A stretch of 64,000 nt of DNA, taken from assembly GCA_013350335.1 (NCBI GenBank), contig CM023537.1:9728438-9792437 (forward strand), read 5' to 3'. Source of the DNA: Chimonanthus salicifolius (taxonomy: Eukaryota; Streptophyta; Magnoliopsida; Laurales; Calycanthaceae). Of the stretch, positions 40,335 through 53,279 are shown piece by piece (the stretch's first letter is position 1; the number at the start of each line of letters is the position of its first letter). The position numbers were made by a program, and so were the translations under genes. The notes under the pieces are model-generated. The model saw only the letters and a program-made list of their open reading frames with translations, was not told where the DNA came from and made no database searches.

Positions 40335-40634
40335 AATTTAGGTCAGCAATCCTCTCACGGACATTTTGTGTTTAGCAACACGAATTTTAGTATATTTTCA
40401 ATTTTGCCCTTCGCATGAACACTAAAATTTTGATAGGCTGATTTTTACTGTTCATGTGAATTTCGACGAGCCGATTTTTACTTTTTATGAATTTTGGTGA
40501 GTCGATTTGCACTGTTTATGAATTTCTAGTATTTTTTTTCTTCGGTACAGCAAGTGGAGGGCAAATTCGACATCACGGTAAAACTCGTGTCTAAATACAC
40601 AAAATGTCCGTGGGAGGATCACTGGCCTAAATTT
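40335..40634. mobile_element. Foldback/long-TIR MITE with internal 31-bp repeats
   Basis: The left arm (40335-40413) reads AATTTAGGTCAGCAATCCTC, then CACGGACATTTTGTGTTTAG and ends near TTTTGCCCTTCG. The right arm (40555-40634) is its inverted, diverged copy (GGCAAATTCG, then AAAACTCGTGT, ACAAAATGTCCGTGGGAGGA, GGCCTAAATT). Between them about three 31-33-bp tandem units of the form ATTTTGGTGAGTCGATTT..ACTGTTTATGA occur (about 40427-40525). Arms of about 80 bp would suit a Mutator-like MITE, but no 9-bp duplication was found. Confidence 0.75.
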
Positions 40635-40639
40635 AAGAT

Positions 40640-43600
40640 AGCATATATAATCATTTTGTAAAGAAGAGAACTGAACGTTTGTAATAAAGGTCATCTCTTT
40701 TCTTTTTCTTTTTTTGTCTTTTAATATAGTGGATCGGTGTTGAACTGACGTATCGGATGAAATCCCTTTCCTAAGACTGGATTGTAGGTGACCCACAAAT
40801 AATAACACTGTTTAATTTCAGCCTGATTGAGATGAGGCTGTATTCAAAAGAAAAATATTTACTTTCTATCTTCACTCTCCATTTTTAGAATATATTCACG
40901 TAAATTTACATCGAGTGTAAACAACTCTTAATATGAAGAAAGTGATTATCAACTATTTTGGGCAGCTTTTGAAATTATTATTTTTTATTTGTCATCAATT
41001 TCCTCCTAATTTGCGAGGTTGAAGCCGTAATTACAGCCAAACTTAAGTGGCATTTGGAAGAGCAATGCCATACGTACTCGTCCAACAAAATATGCGGTCA
41101 ATAAGTCGCCTAACCGACTACCGAGATGGATCAGAAATCAGAACCGCATCCACGTGATGGCTTGGGTAAGAGCACATGGACAAAGTGTCCTGGTCAGTAG
41201 TTTGATCCTGGCCGTCCATTATTTTCGGAAGATGGATCCATCTTTCCTTTTTTTGTGATTTTCATCTTCCAATTCCAAGCAGTGGTACCCACTTCCATCT
41301 GACAATTATTTCAGTCAACATTCCTTTAGTAAGGCAAAGAAGATCCCAAATTGAGGGCAACAAATAGTTCATAATTTATGGCCCAGCTAACGCAAAATTA
41401 CACTTCTCGAGCAGTAATCCAAATCAAATACTTGGAGATCACTGATCTAACGGTTGAGATAACTTCACATTTTTTAGGTTCGTGGCCATTTATTGGAGTC
41501 ACTCGGATTGAACCTAAGAGCTCAATCAAACTCAAGACCTCAATTTCAAAGTCTTACATGTCAACGCATTTGATTGTCAATGAATTTGGACTTAATTAGA
41601 AATGAGGTGAGAACTAAAATTTAAGCTGCTTTAGATTATTGAAGACTTATTTTTATAATAAGAGATAGTAGTATATTATTATTTAGAAGATCATAGAGTG
41701 AATAAGTAGCGAGACTTTTTCTATCAAAATTTGATACTTTAGATTTCTTTTATGAGTTTTGGGCTTTACATGATTGTGTATGATATAAAGAGAAGTATAC
41801 TCATTTCCATTATATCATCGCATCTCTTAATTTTAAATCTTAAAAAATTAATGACTTATACACATTTAATTTATAAGACCAAAATTATATGATTTGGATT
41901 ATCAATTGATGGTAAAATTTTATCTACTTCGTATTTGTATAATTATCTATCAAATACAGTTCATTTATATAAAATTCAAATTTTATTTAAAGAAAAGTCT
42001 TATTAAATCGTCTCGCTAAAAAAAATTAGTGTCTCAAATTAAATTTGGTAATTATAACCCTTGGGTTGGGGATTCCTATAGTGAAAATGCTAATAATCAC
42101 TAATATCATAAGTTTTTAGCAAATTTAGACATTCGATAAAGATTATCTTAGACATCGCTGGAATATGAACAGAAACTTTTTTTTTAAAGCTTTGCCTTAT
42201 GTACTTTATGATAGTGACATCTTTAATATCCATAGAAATTAAATTTATAATATTTAAGAGTCTACCATTTAGAAGTAGTGATTAATTATAGAAAGAGGAA
42301 GATAATATTGATAGATTTTACATCTTCATAAATTTATATCAAAATAAATAATACCAATAAAGATTTAAATCTTGAATTTTGAAAAAATTTACAACAAGTA
42401 TTAAAAAAAATAGTAATGTGTAAAAGATTTAATAATAAAACTGTCCAGTGCTTCATTTCAATTATCTATTTAATAAATTTAAATTTTAAAAATATAAAAG
42501 TGGATACTATATCTATCTAAGTGCATGAACTGTGTGGACGTTTTCTTGTCTTTTCTGATTGTCACTTGTCTCCTTTTGCTCAAGGATTTGGACTCTCACA
42601 TCTTTTAGGAGTTTTTAACAGTTGGTGATCCTTGGTGGGACCATCACCATGTTATGAGATCCATGGCTGCACGTGCTGCCTACAAATTGGCTAGTTGCAC
42701 CTCTAGAATGAGTTAGATCAAGCCTTCCATTTCTCATTGGTAGACTCACAAACAAAATTCATCAATTTGAATAGCTTTCAATGAAAAATTAGTGAAATAA
42801 CATAAGTAGATCCAAAGTTATATGTTGATACTCGTTTTTCACTAAAAGGGTGTGAGACCATGTTTCTGTATATCTAGAAAATCCAAGCAATGAAGAATAT
42901 GATGGAGAATCTTGGATTGTTCTTAGCTTTAATCCTCGTACTCATGTTAGTAAAAAATCTTTTCCTTCTCTCCTTAACAAGTTTAGTTGTGGGTCAAAAA
43001 GGTCATTAACGTTCAACAACTTAATGACGTTCAACAACTTTTTTTGAGAGCTTTGGATTAAGAGAGCAGCAATCCCACATCAGAAATGTCTCGAGAAGAT
43101 CTTGAGCTCATAAGCGCGGGTTAGGAACCTCAAATACCTCCTTATGTTGCTTCAACAAGTTGGCATATTGTTACACTTCCTTGAGGGACAAATACTTATT
43201 GATAAAACTTGATTTATGGTCATCACCATTCTCCAGATCTAACTTTGAATCAGTTCATTAGCTACTTGAGGAACACCACCTTCAAAGTAGGATAGAGCAG
43301 GGAACACTTCTTCCTCAAAAGGCTCCTTGAAGGAAGGCACAAGAATAATATAGCAAATTTTGTTGAGGCATTTCTCAAATAACTTCAATAAAAAATGTGA
43401 AGAAGACTGCAACAAGTAGGTCAACATGAGTGAATCGAAGTGTCATGGTGATTTGGTGAATAGTATTAAAATATAATAGGCTTTTTTTCTTTATATAATA
43501 TTTAATTAATTAATAATATCTGTCTTGTTATTAAGAGTCGGAAAAATAAAGTATCATGCCCCATTAAATCAGACTTTTTGAACATCTCACCTAAAACCAA

Positions 43601-44090
43601 CCCATGAAATCCCACTCCACTCCACCTACTTCTTTTGTACAGAAATTACAAGGAAAGACGCAATTTTAAGCAGTGAAGTTAGAATCCACTGATCAGTGAC
43701 ATTATGAGATGGGCCATTCAAATGGACAGCTGGGAGTCTTAGATCCAATCAACCAAATCCTCAAGGAGACCTTATGTTTCAATAACCTAACTAAAAGTCT
43801 CAAATATAATTGCTTCCTCTCAACACCTCTCTGGACCACTCCCGTAGTTGCGTACTTAGTATGTGTGAGATTGGAAGACTTGCACATGCCTCTATAACTA
43901 ATAAGATTAAAATATCCCCTGTCCAAATATAGAATCTTACCTAGACACATTGGTCATATATATACTTATGTTGCTATCATTTGTATTAATCATTTCAAGG
44001 AATATCAATTATATAGGTATAAAATCTTAAACAACCCAACACATATCTGGCAACTGATATTTTAATAGGTGGGAAGGATGGCATCAAGGG
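40640..44090. other. Intergenic, AT-rich
   Basis: No gene recognised. 43000-43040 holds a short duplication of ACGTTCAACAACTT. The minus-strand frame 43239-43427 is unrecognised. 43820-43900 resembles the 3' half of SINE family 2 (GGACCACTCCCGTAGTT, then TTGCACATGCC). Confidence 0.45.
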
Positions 44091-44094
44091 TATA

Positions 44095-44237
44095 CGTATC
44101 AGCTGGCATATCTCGATTTTTAAAAACTTGATATAATATCGGCCGATAACCAATATATTTCAGCCGATATTGGTCATTTTTGTAAAAAAAAAAAAATGAG
44201 AGAAATTTATTGACCAATATCAAGATTTTTATCCCTA
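44095..44237. mobile_element. TATCGGCCGATA-family element, short copy
   Basis: Starts CAAGGGTATACG, ends TTTTTATCCCTA, and contains ATATCGGCCGATAA and CAGCCGATATTGG plus GAGAGAAA. Flanking octamers GATGGCAT and AGTGTCAT agree at five positions, a possible decayed 8-bp target duplication. It is about 143 bp long and is the smallest member seen. Confidence 0.55.
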
Positions 44238-44249
44238 AGTGTCATCATG

Positions 44250-45516
44250 TCAATGCATTAGATTTGCTTTTGGCCCACAAGTACGGAATTGATGAATTCA
44301 TGATATCTTGGGGCTGAGGAGTCGGGACTCAGGACCCGGTTATTCCTCCCACTGTTATACACGTTAGAGACAGATCGGCGAGATTACAATATCGGGTTCG
44401 GATATAATAAGGACAGTTTGGAGTTGTGTCGGCCAAGTGGCATTTGCCAAACGTAGCTGACAATCTTTTTCTGAGTATTGAGAGAGAGATTTTTAGAAGA
44501 TAAATGGTATTGAATTCAATTCTCCACTTCTTTTTATTTTATTGGCTGACTACTCATTTAAAAACCTAGTTAGATGGTCTTAATCAACGTTTATTTGTAG
44601 CTCTTATAACTTGCAAATTTGCAATTTTTTAAATACTCCTGCACTCGACTGCAATTAGTTTACTGGTAGAAGTACAAGTTGGGTTAGTTAAAAACTAAAT
44701 TCACATTAATCCAACTCAAAAATAGTTGGGTCAAGTCGAAAATCATCGAATTTGACAGCAGGTTGATTATAAACCTTCAAGACCCATTATTTTCTTGAGT
44801 TGAGTTCAGTTGAGTTAAGCATATAAAAATCCAATACTCGAAACTTGAAATAAAATATTTTAATATAATATTATAAACTACAAATGAGAGAAATTCACTT
44901 GAGGCAATTTGATCATAATAGCAGAAGATTAAACACGACTTACTCCAATGTGTAGAATTGAGAGACTAGATTATATAGAATTAGAGACGCCGAAATGAAT
45001 AAAAGACATGTCAGAACATAGAGTGCTTGATAGTTTAGTTTATAATAATGATGGATGATGATGATGATATCTTATACAAATCTCACTAGTCTCTCCCATG
45101 CAATTATATGAAGATATTTTATCCATTTCATTTCAAAAATCTTGGTTTTCAATTTTTGTAGAACTTTTTATTTAATTTATGTTTTGAGATTGATCCTAGA
45201 TTTTTATTCCTCTACACGGTTAGGGTTATAATTTTTGGCAGTTTATCAAAAATGTCTGGTTCTCAGGTCCAATACTTACATCTCGAGTATTCTCAGGTCG
45301 AACAAGAACTGCTACAAGTTGAGTCGTGAGTGTTAGGGATTCAGTTCTCAATCTTATGCACATGACATTAGATAGAGCTCATTGCCTCCATTAAACTAAA
45401 GCAAAAAAATCATTTAAATCATCAAATTTTATTTTTTAAATTTTTAGTGCTAGAAATGTCTAATGTCTTTTAGAGGCCATTAGTCAGTTTCTTTAAAGAA
45501 AGTAATTCCATAGAAA
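44250..45516. other. No supported gene
   Basis: Intergenic. 44640-44850 has GGGTTAGTT/GAGTTGAGTT-like words akin to other hAT-like debris. Nothing coding. Confidence 0.4.
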
Positions 45517-45533
45517 AAATTATATTTCGACTC

Positions 45534-45927
45534 TATAATATAGAGAATGCAGCTTTTGAGCAGTTCCTAAAAAGTTTTGATCCATTGATGAGAATTTGTA
45601 GCAGAATCTGCTCATGCTGATCTCTGCAGCTGAATTGCAGAATCTGAGAGAGAATTTTGCAGCAGAATCCAAATCTGGCTGGATGATCAAAGTAAGAGCA
45701 GTAGTTTTCTGCCCTTGTTGATCTCTGCAGCTGCTGAATAACAGAAATGGGTCCTTGATGTTTTCATGTAAATGTGTAGTCAATTTTTTTTGAAGTTTCT
45801 GGGCTTTGTCTTGTTTGTATACAGTTCTTGTTTTGAACATTGTACTGCATGGCTTGAGTCTTTGTATTGTATCCTTTGGGAGGTTTCCCCATCTTTGAAT
45901 GAAAAAAACTGATCATCATTCAAAAAG
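45534..45927 (+). mobile_element. 5'-truncated LINE tail (3' UTR)
   Basis: Flanked by 17-bp direct repeats AAATTATATTTCGACTC (45517-45533) and AAATTATATTTTGACTC (45928-45944), one mismatch. The right end has a TTGAATGAAAAAAACTGAT tail as in plant L1 3' UTRs. No coding motif is left. The duplication proves a retroposed insert of about 394 bp; the LINE assignment rests on the tail and is less sure. Confidence 0.65.
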
Positions 45928-46465
45928 AAATTATATTTTGACTCCATTCACGTTATCTAACATGTGCATCAAAATATTTATTTTCAACAATGAATGTAAC
46001 TCAGAATGGGTGCAAAATCATAATGAGCATTCAGTAACGGTCACCTATTTTGAAATATTACTTAAAAATAAAAATCCACACTTCGGCACAGGTAAGTTAT
46101 GGTGTACTCAGAAGGATATTCACAAATCGAGGCTCATTCCAAAATCATAAAAAGCTGCAAAAAAAAAAAGACATGCTTAATGGAAATGTCAAGCAATGTT
46201 CCCACCAAAGGTAAAAGCAACTCACAAGTCCAATGTCACAAAACAGTACACTTAATAAAATGAAGTTACACCACATGGACAGACATCTTCCAATCATTTG
46301 CTTTCTGCATGGTCTCTAGGGATTTTTCCCTGCATGGTTTTCCACTGAATTTGCACTGAAGCAAAACGAAGTTCGGAAGCCCAGGAAAAGCTCCAAAGTG
46401 TAATATACAGCTCTTGCAACCAAATACCGGATATATTATTTGCAGACACTTATTTCCAGAAAATG

Positions 46466-49400
46466 CTATATGCATCTAGGAAAGAAGGTCTGACCCACGT
46501 ACCCACCAGTCATTGCCCTTCTCACATTGGATTCAAACATCTTTGGGTTATCCCTCAGCACTGCAGCCGCATCATGATTCAAGGGATCCTCATGATTAGG
46601 CTCCTATACACCATAAGAAACACAAAGTTCAGTACGACATCCTCAACAGACAAAAATTAGATGTATCCTAAATAGTACTTTTTAAAATTTAGGTTTTCTG
46701 GCTTGAATATACATCACACTGAATGTTACACCCTATACATTTTGGGTATTGTGGATAGTGGAAAAGAAATCAAGTAAAATGATGCCACAACTTTCTGCAT
46801 CCCAAATCATATAGCAATACAAACTGCACTTGAGGCAGAAAAATGAAGAACGGTATCTGACCTGACGTGGTTTCTGGTATTCTAATCCCAAATGGAATGA
46901 AACCAGTAAAGGTCCGTTCAGAAAACATTTTTGTAAACAGATTCTTTGGGATACATTCAAATGCATCCATGAATGCATGAAGAAAATTGTGTGACAAAAC
47001 ATACTGAAAGAAGGAAGAAGACAGAAATAAAAAGAGAACAGCAAATTTAAAAATCAGGACATCGTAATGTCTCAAGACGATGTCGAGAGAACATGAATAC
47101 CGTGAAAAGATAATTCAAGCCGTATATAATGGTGTTTATATTAAGAACAGGTTTCCAGTCTTCACGCAAAATATTGAGGCAGACATTTCCTTCCAAATCG
47201 ATATTAGGATGGTAAACCTGCATCAGTAAAAAAATATTACACAAAAAAAAAATTCAGAATAGTAATAAGAAGCTACTGAAATATGGGATTCTCATCTTTA
47301 GCCATTTCTCCAACTAGGTCAGCTTTTTTATATGAGAAAAATACTTTTCTCCTCTATTACTTAACCTATCATGTCCACCATTCTCATCACTCCATATCTT
47401 TAAAGGCCTTCCACTTCTTCTAATACCTTCCACTTGGAAAGGTTTAAATTCTTCGTGATGCCATTTCTGGTTTTCAATGTACATGGCCCACACCAACTTA
47501 AACAGAATTCCCTCTATCTTGTAACCGATTTGAAGAGACCATCATTAACGTTCCTCAAATCCAATCAAGAAAAATAGAATATAAAAGAAAGGTGTCTTCT
47601 GTTAAAATCAGAAGCATACCTTGGTCTTGCATTTGACTTTTGGTGCCTCGTGAGGATAAATAGGAGGGACTTGGAAAGTGAACACAAAATTACCACCACT
47701 GAAAAAGCATGAGATCACTGAGATTAGTTGCAAGATCCTGGTGACAGCAAATACTAATAAAAATTGCTCAGATTATAGGAAAGACATATCCACTTCACAA
47801 GTGTGTCAAAGGCAAAATCATAAAGTAAAAAACAAGATACCAATGGGGAAAATGAGTTTGCAAAAGAAAAAAAGCGGCTTTGATTTAGATGTTTATTGAA
47901 GACCGCTTACTGATAATATCCTTCATCAGGACGAATGGTAACCTCAAAGTTCATCAGATCATCTTTTCCATTGGGAAATGAAATGGTAATTGACTTTGGT
48001 AGGTTCAGCTCACTGATATCTACAAAATAAGAAACCAAAAACATCACACTGAAGGCCCTCAATTATATAATGCACAATACTGGACAGAAGAACACCTGGC
48101 CATCAAAGATGAAGAAGTGACCATAGTAAAATGAGTCAACCAGTGTCACTGCTTTTCACAACTAATTTATTTTGGCCATTTCTCAGGTGCCAAACGGGAA
48201 AAAATTTACTGTTTATATATGGGATAAACTATTTTTATAGAATGGATGGATGTTTTAGAAGCAACAAGCTGAGTGTCAGTTGATTGACAGTGAATCTCTT
48301 ACATGTCATACTTCATTGGACATGTGGCCAAAGCTGATTAGATTGGTGAAAAGTATATCCGTGAATGAACTAGATGCAGAATATATATTAATTATGCAGT
48401 ATAATCTTTGGAAATCATGTAGATACTCTCTTATTTATTTTAGATAGAAAGCCTGGGAACAAACAACCTTGCACCTGCTGTGCCAAACTCAGCCCCATGT
48501 TCCTAATATCTACCACATCTTTTTACTCCAATTTGGAGCCAAAGCTCAAATCAGATTGGTTAAAGCAAATCAAAAAATATCGACTAAAGCCAATGAACAT
48601 TAATTGTATCAAGTAATACTGTAGTGAATCGTTCCCCAAAGTCTGAGCTTAAACTAATATTGTTATAACAGTTTCAACCATCAATTAAGGTTCTGATTAG
48701 CAACATCAATGCTTAAAATTTGCCAGGGTCTGAAGATTATTAGCAACATCAGGTCGACCTTTCAACAAGCCAAGAACAAGACTAGAAAACAGATGAAAAA
48801 AGTATACAAGATAACTACAGTTAATATCGTAGTGATTATTGATCAATTAGCTCACAACCTTTAATTTCTTGAGTACAATTAGCTCGATCACCTTAGTCAA
48901 CCAACTACTCAAATATCAAAATATTTCAACGAAGTCATTTTCATTAGTTAAAGAACAAAAAATAAAAAGCACAACAAGAATGACAAAACAAAATTATATT
49001 TGCTTACTCCAGAATAGATCTTTAAGCAATATGGGGTTTTGATGATACTTCCTGTTCCTGGCCAATTGTATTCTGAATTTTTTCTTCTCAGCAATTCAGT
49101 ATCAAGCCAATATTAAGCATCACCACGACCAACATTAAAAATTGAAAAGGATGCAAGTAGAAGAAACAGGAAGGAGACGAAGACCTTCAAAAACTTGGAT
49201 AGAAGTGAAAAACTCTGAAAACACACTAGAGAAAAACTCCGGAAAGAAATGACTATGATGATCATCATGATCATGACCCAACATCACCCAGGTCATGCTA
49301 AGGATGCAAATACATCCCAACAGACAGTTTTTAGCAGTCTATAAGCATTTTGTTTCATAGTTTGTAACCCCTGCCCCCATTGAATGATCTCAATAGAGAT

Positions 49401-49916
49401 CCAGAATAACTAAAAGGGAATGAATGGCTACAGACATCATTGGCATTGACTAGAGATCTCTCTTGAAACATTTACATTTAGTTACATAAGATCATCTTCC
49501 ACAGTTTGACCTTTCATTGCTCCTCTTGACTGAAACAGTGGGTAAACTTCAGTGAGCCTCAACGTACTGTGAAGAACAGGCTACCTCAAGTAACAAAAGT
49601 ACTAGGTTTCAAAAACCCAAGTGCAAATTAAGCCAATGCAATGAAAAAGAGGGTTTTAAACCCTAAACCAGGATCCTTAACAATTACATAATTATAGACA
49701 AGAATTAAAAAAAAAAAAAAAATCAACCTGAAAGCACATAAAACAAAAAATGATCTTCAAAGTAATAGTAAAATACAAGTATGATAGAGAAAGAGTGTAT
49801 AAAGTACCTTTATGAACACGTAATTCCCCTGCACTCTGCTTCTTTACCGGTGCCCTGCCATTGGCATTTTCAGCAATTTCTCTCTGTTTTTCCTTTACCT
49901 TAAAAAGCTTAATCAT
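46466..49916 (-). CDS. RCE1: NEDD8-conjugating enzyme E2, UBC12/RCE1
   Basis: Carries NEDD8/RUB1 from the AXR1-ECR1 E1 to cullins, activating CRL ubiquitin ligases such as SCF-TIR1. Minus-strand coding exons are 49916-49808, 48019-47911, 47698-47620, 47217-47101 and 46603-46466; phases agree and total 183 codons plus stop (family about 184). The N-terminal docking peptide is [13 protein letters not shown], which contacts E1 and DCN1. The UBC fold follows: [17 protein letters not shown] (29-45), then [17 protein letters not shown] at 102-104, and catalytic Cys112 in [13 protein letters not shown]. The C-terminus is [10 protein letters not shown]. Just before the ATG a good acceptor (TTGACTTCAG|GGATAATG, AG at 49922-49923) shows the leader is spliced. 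The upstream exon is probably at 55322-55400. No coding defects were found. Confidence 0.96.
47310..47500 (-). mobile_element. Possible RTE LINE C-terminal fragment in RCE1 intron 3
   Basis: The minus-strand frame reads [20 protein letters not shown], similar to the GRPRKTW-type tail of RTE LINE polyproteins. It is short and isolated, so the assignment is tentative. Confidence 0.35.
48020..49807. other. RCE1 intron 1
   Basis: A 1.8-kb intron between coding exons 1 and 2. Nothing recognised inside. Confidence 0.7.
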
Positions 49917-50220
49917 TATCCCTGAAGTCAAATGACTTACTATTAGTAGTAAATATACAAACAAATATCCCCAAGGCATTACGAGGAAAGATTCAGACGG
50001 AACCCACAGTAAATTAAGGAGCTCAAGAAAATAAATTTTCTAAAAAAATTAGTGAAACCCACCTCTACCACTTATTTCAGGAATCCATGTCAACCAAAAA
50101 ATGAATTACAAATAACATAATTGGCATCCACATAATTCCCAAGCTTACCATGGAAAGTCATAATTCTTTATCTTTTTTTTCTTCTTTTTAAACTGAAGAC
50201 AACTACAATTCATAAAGGAT

Positions 50221-50463
50221 CGGCTTGGATTGGGAGAAAGTAGGAGAAAGGAGTGGGCCTCCAATCTAACCTATTTGGTAATTTCTTGGGAGGAGCAACA
50301 GTGTAGAGATGATATCATGGCACTTCATCATTTCCCCCTACTTGGGAAAAAGATGGTTTCTACCATGTCCATAGTAGAAAAAACCATGTATTACTTCGGT
50401 ACTTCCTACTAAAACTTTTCCCTAATACTGGGCCCTGAAAACCTTTTTCCCAATCCAAATGCA
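50221..50463. mobile_element. MITE related to the GGCTGCATTT family
   Basis: The left end GGCTTGGATTGGGAGAAAG and the inverse of the right end GCTGCATTTGGATTGGGAAA share TTGGATTGGGA. Length is about 243 bp. The left terminus looks slightly shortened. No clear duplication. Confidence 0.45.
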
Positions 50464-50647
50464 GCGAAGAGACAATTTCATATTTAAAGTGAGGAATAAA
50501 TTCCAATGTCTCTTATTCATATATAAATTGATGAGTTCATGCAATACAAACCAGATAAGAAGAATAGCTTAATCTAATAATATGGGTACAAGATTCAACA
50601 TCATCAAAATGAAACCAAGAATCAATGAATGACAATTCCAAGCTAGT

Positions 50648-51030
50648 TGTCACAGGGACAAAAGTCCCACATAATGATCTTGGGCTTATAAATGGGGGTA
50701 GGCACCATCCACAATAGTAGTCATTTTGGGAAGGAAAGCGCCTCCATATCAGTAGTATTAGAGCAAACCGGGTCACTTTTGTGTGGGACCAGAACTCTCC
50801 CTAGGCATGGACCCTACACAAAAGAGGTGTGCGTCCTAGCATTGAAGGCTAACGTGTACTGGTTGAGGGTGATGTGGGCCCGGCCTTGAAAGAGACCAAG
50901 GCAAAAATATACCATGGGGGTACTAAACTGGTTGAGGGCGATGTGAGTCTGGCCTTGAAAGAAAACAAAGGCAAGAATATACTATACTGGGTAGGCACCA
51001 CCCATAATGGCTAGTCATATTGGAGTATCA
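50648..51030 (+). mobile_element. TRIM-like element with 69-bp internal duplication
   Basis: An LTR-like start TGTCACAGGGACAAAAGTCC at 50648 runs to about 50752, followed by TAGTATTAGAGC (50753-50764), two mismatches from the Met-tRNA primer site. Internally a 69-bp unit is duplicated in tandem (50858-50926 and 50927-50995, both ACTGGTTGAGGG..GGCCTTGAAAGA). Then GGGTAGGCACCACCCATAAT at about 50990 repeats GGGTAGGCACCATCCACAAT at about 50696, so part of a second LTR is present. A rearranged miniature LTR element fits best. Confidence 0.5.
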
Positions 51031-51034
51031 TAAT

Positions 51035-51093
51035 GCTAATAATTAGGAACTCATGCTTCATGAAAAACAACACACACACACTCACACACACAC

Positions 51094-51127
<34 letters not shown>

Positions 51128-51495
51128 GAAGAGGGATTTGAATGAAGGCATGTGAAGTAGAATTTAACAAAATGAGATGTATAAATGCAAGGGTGATTGC
51201 CACCTCTTTCAGAACTAAAAGGTTCTCTAACTACAATATTTTTCATATCGGTAACTATATCATATTTCTATATTCAGTTATAGCAAGATTAGACAAAATG
51301 ACAATTCCAACCTGATGCTATTCATTTGGAGCACAAGCTTCATGAAAAGCATCACACACACACAACACACAAAGGAGGGAGTAGAATAAAGGCATGTGAA
51401 GCACGCACACACACGCACGGACGCACGCACACACAGGGATTAGACTAAAGGCATGTGAAGTACTTTTTAACAAAATGGGAAGATCTATAAATGCT
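51035..51495. repeat. Duplicated segment with compound CA/TA/GA microsatellites
   Basis: Two copies (about 51040-51189 and 51320-51495) share CTTCATGAAAA, then (CA)n, then AAGGCATGTGAAGTA, then TTTAACAAAATG and TATAAATGC. The first copy holds (CA)n(TA)n(GA)n at 51069-51127. The second has CA and CGCA runs and a third AAGGCATGTGAAG in its middle. Confidence 0.75.
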
Positions 51496-52099
51496 CAGCT
51501 GCTCGAGTCGGGTCAAGAGCCAATGCACCAAACACGTCACCCTATTCTTTATGAATTTTTCTAACACTTCTTATTTTTCAAGATGACAAAAATATTACCA
51601 CACCTTTCTTCTTTTGAAACCTAAATATTGAAACATTTTTCTCTTTATTGTTCAAAGTAAAATTAATACATTATTTTTCATAGGTTGCCTTGTCATCTAA
51701 AATCACATAAAAATAGATCATTAAGCTTCCGTTTACGACATTGGTCACTTCAAACAGGTTCTTAAAAAACCTTTGGCCAAACTGACAGAACTACCCTCTT
51801 TGGAGTGAGACAAGAATGACGCACCTAATTCCTAACTTACTTTAATGAATTCAAACAAAGAACAGAATATCAAGGTTGGGTATATCAAATTGATTGCTTC
51901 AAACATATACTTGTAAGACCACATCTGGTCCTAATAGAACTACCTCCATGGGATGGGGAAATGAAAGATGCATTTACCCTCCTTGATTAGTTGTGTTGAA
52001 TTGTGGAAATCATAAAGAGCTACAATGAAACAAGCTTAAAAAGCCAACAGTTTGGATGAAAAGCCTATGAGATTGTTGCCTGGGTGACTTGTCTCTCTA

Positions 52100-52530
52100 C
52101 CAAGAGAGGATGACACTTTGTTGTTGTCCAAGAAAAGCTGCCCATGTGTCTTTATAGTCATCTCACATCAAAGAATAGATTATCAAGGTTTTTTTTATTA
52201 CCATTACTTGAGATATGAAAGGTTTCATTTGGTTCATGACATTGATCACTTCAAAGAAATTCTTGTAATAGTTTACCACCACGCCCCCTCCACCATATTG
52301 TCACCATCATGAAGTGTCCATTATGAATCTTACTTTGCCCCTTGCGAACGTTATGTTTTAGTCTCATCCACCATATTATCAACATATGCATCAATTAATG
52401 AAGCTAGTCGGCATTCTGGTAACAACATTTTACATCACAAGATTTAAGAACAATCAGAGTTATCATGAACAACTACTGATTCTTGATTTGCATTATTAAA
52501 CAAAAACAAGGCAAGCATCTACAAACAGTC
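52100..52530. other. No supported feature
   Basis: Probably within the RCE1 leader intron. No repeat or coding signal recognised. Confidence 0.35.
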
Positions 52531-52535
52531 GAACC

Positions 52536-52720
52536 ACTGAACTGAATGCCATGTAAGGCAGAGAATTACTGAACTGAATGCCATGTAAAGGCAGAGAATT
52601 ATAAGTATTTATTGCAAAAAAAGGGACATCAGCAGCTCAAGTTAAACTACCAAGCTGAATGCTACAAAAGAGCAGAAAATTATAAATATCCATTGCAAAG
52701 AAATGGACATTGGGAGCTTA
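52536..52720. repeat. Nested tandem repeats
   Basis: A 32-bp unit (ACTGAACTGAATGCCATGTA..GGCAGAGAATT) is repeated at 52537 and 52569. The second copy plus its flank is repeated again in diverged form at about 52650-52720 (AGCTGAATGCTAC, then GCAGAAAATTATAAATAT, CATTGCAAAGAAATGGACAT). Confidence 0.7.
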
Positions 52721-53279
52721 CTTGGTTATAAATGTGATTCAAGATAAGTAATATGTACGTATGCAGCTGGATAAATGTACCTCCCGATAAACCAGACCAC
52801 GGCAAAATGTAGTATCTGCCAAGACCATCCAAAACATTTAAAAACATATCAAACTATGGGCTCCACATAATGTTCAAAACTGAAAATAATCTATCTATCT
52901 ATGATGTTGCAGTAATTTTAGATTTGTGATTACTGTAGCAGGCTTAAAAAAAATCTGGGTCTGAAGCACGCGCTATGTACCATTAGCACTAGGATGCTTT
53001 GTTGAATTGAAAAGAGAAAGGAAGAACTTTCGAAAGAATGTGAGAATAAAGGAGAAAAGCTCCTCCAAACAACCAATTATTAAAATGCGTACCCACATTA
53101 GTCAAAGCGCAACAAGGCACCAATGGTACTAGAGCCTAAGGTGCAAGCCTAAATGCCTAATCATGCTACATATCTTCTGTAATTGGACCAAAAAATGTTG
53201 TGCAATTTGTTATAAACAATGGGTCAAATTATACAGTTTCAGGAAATATACTTGAAAATAAGTATCCAAACATTTTCAA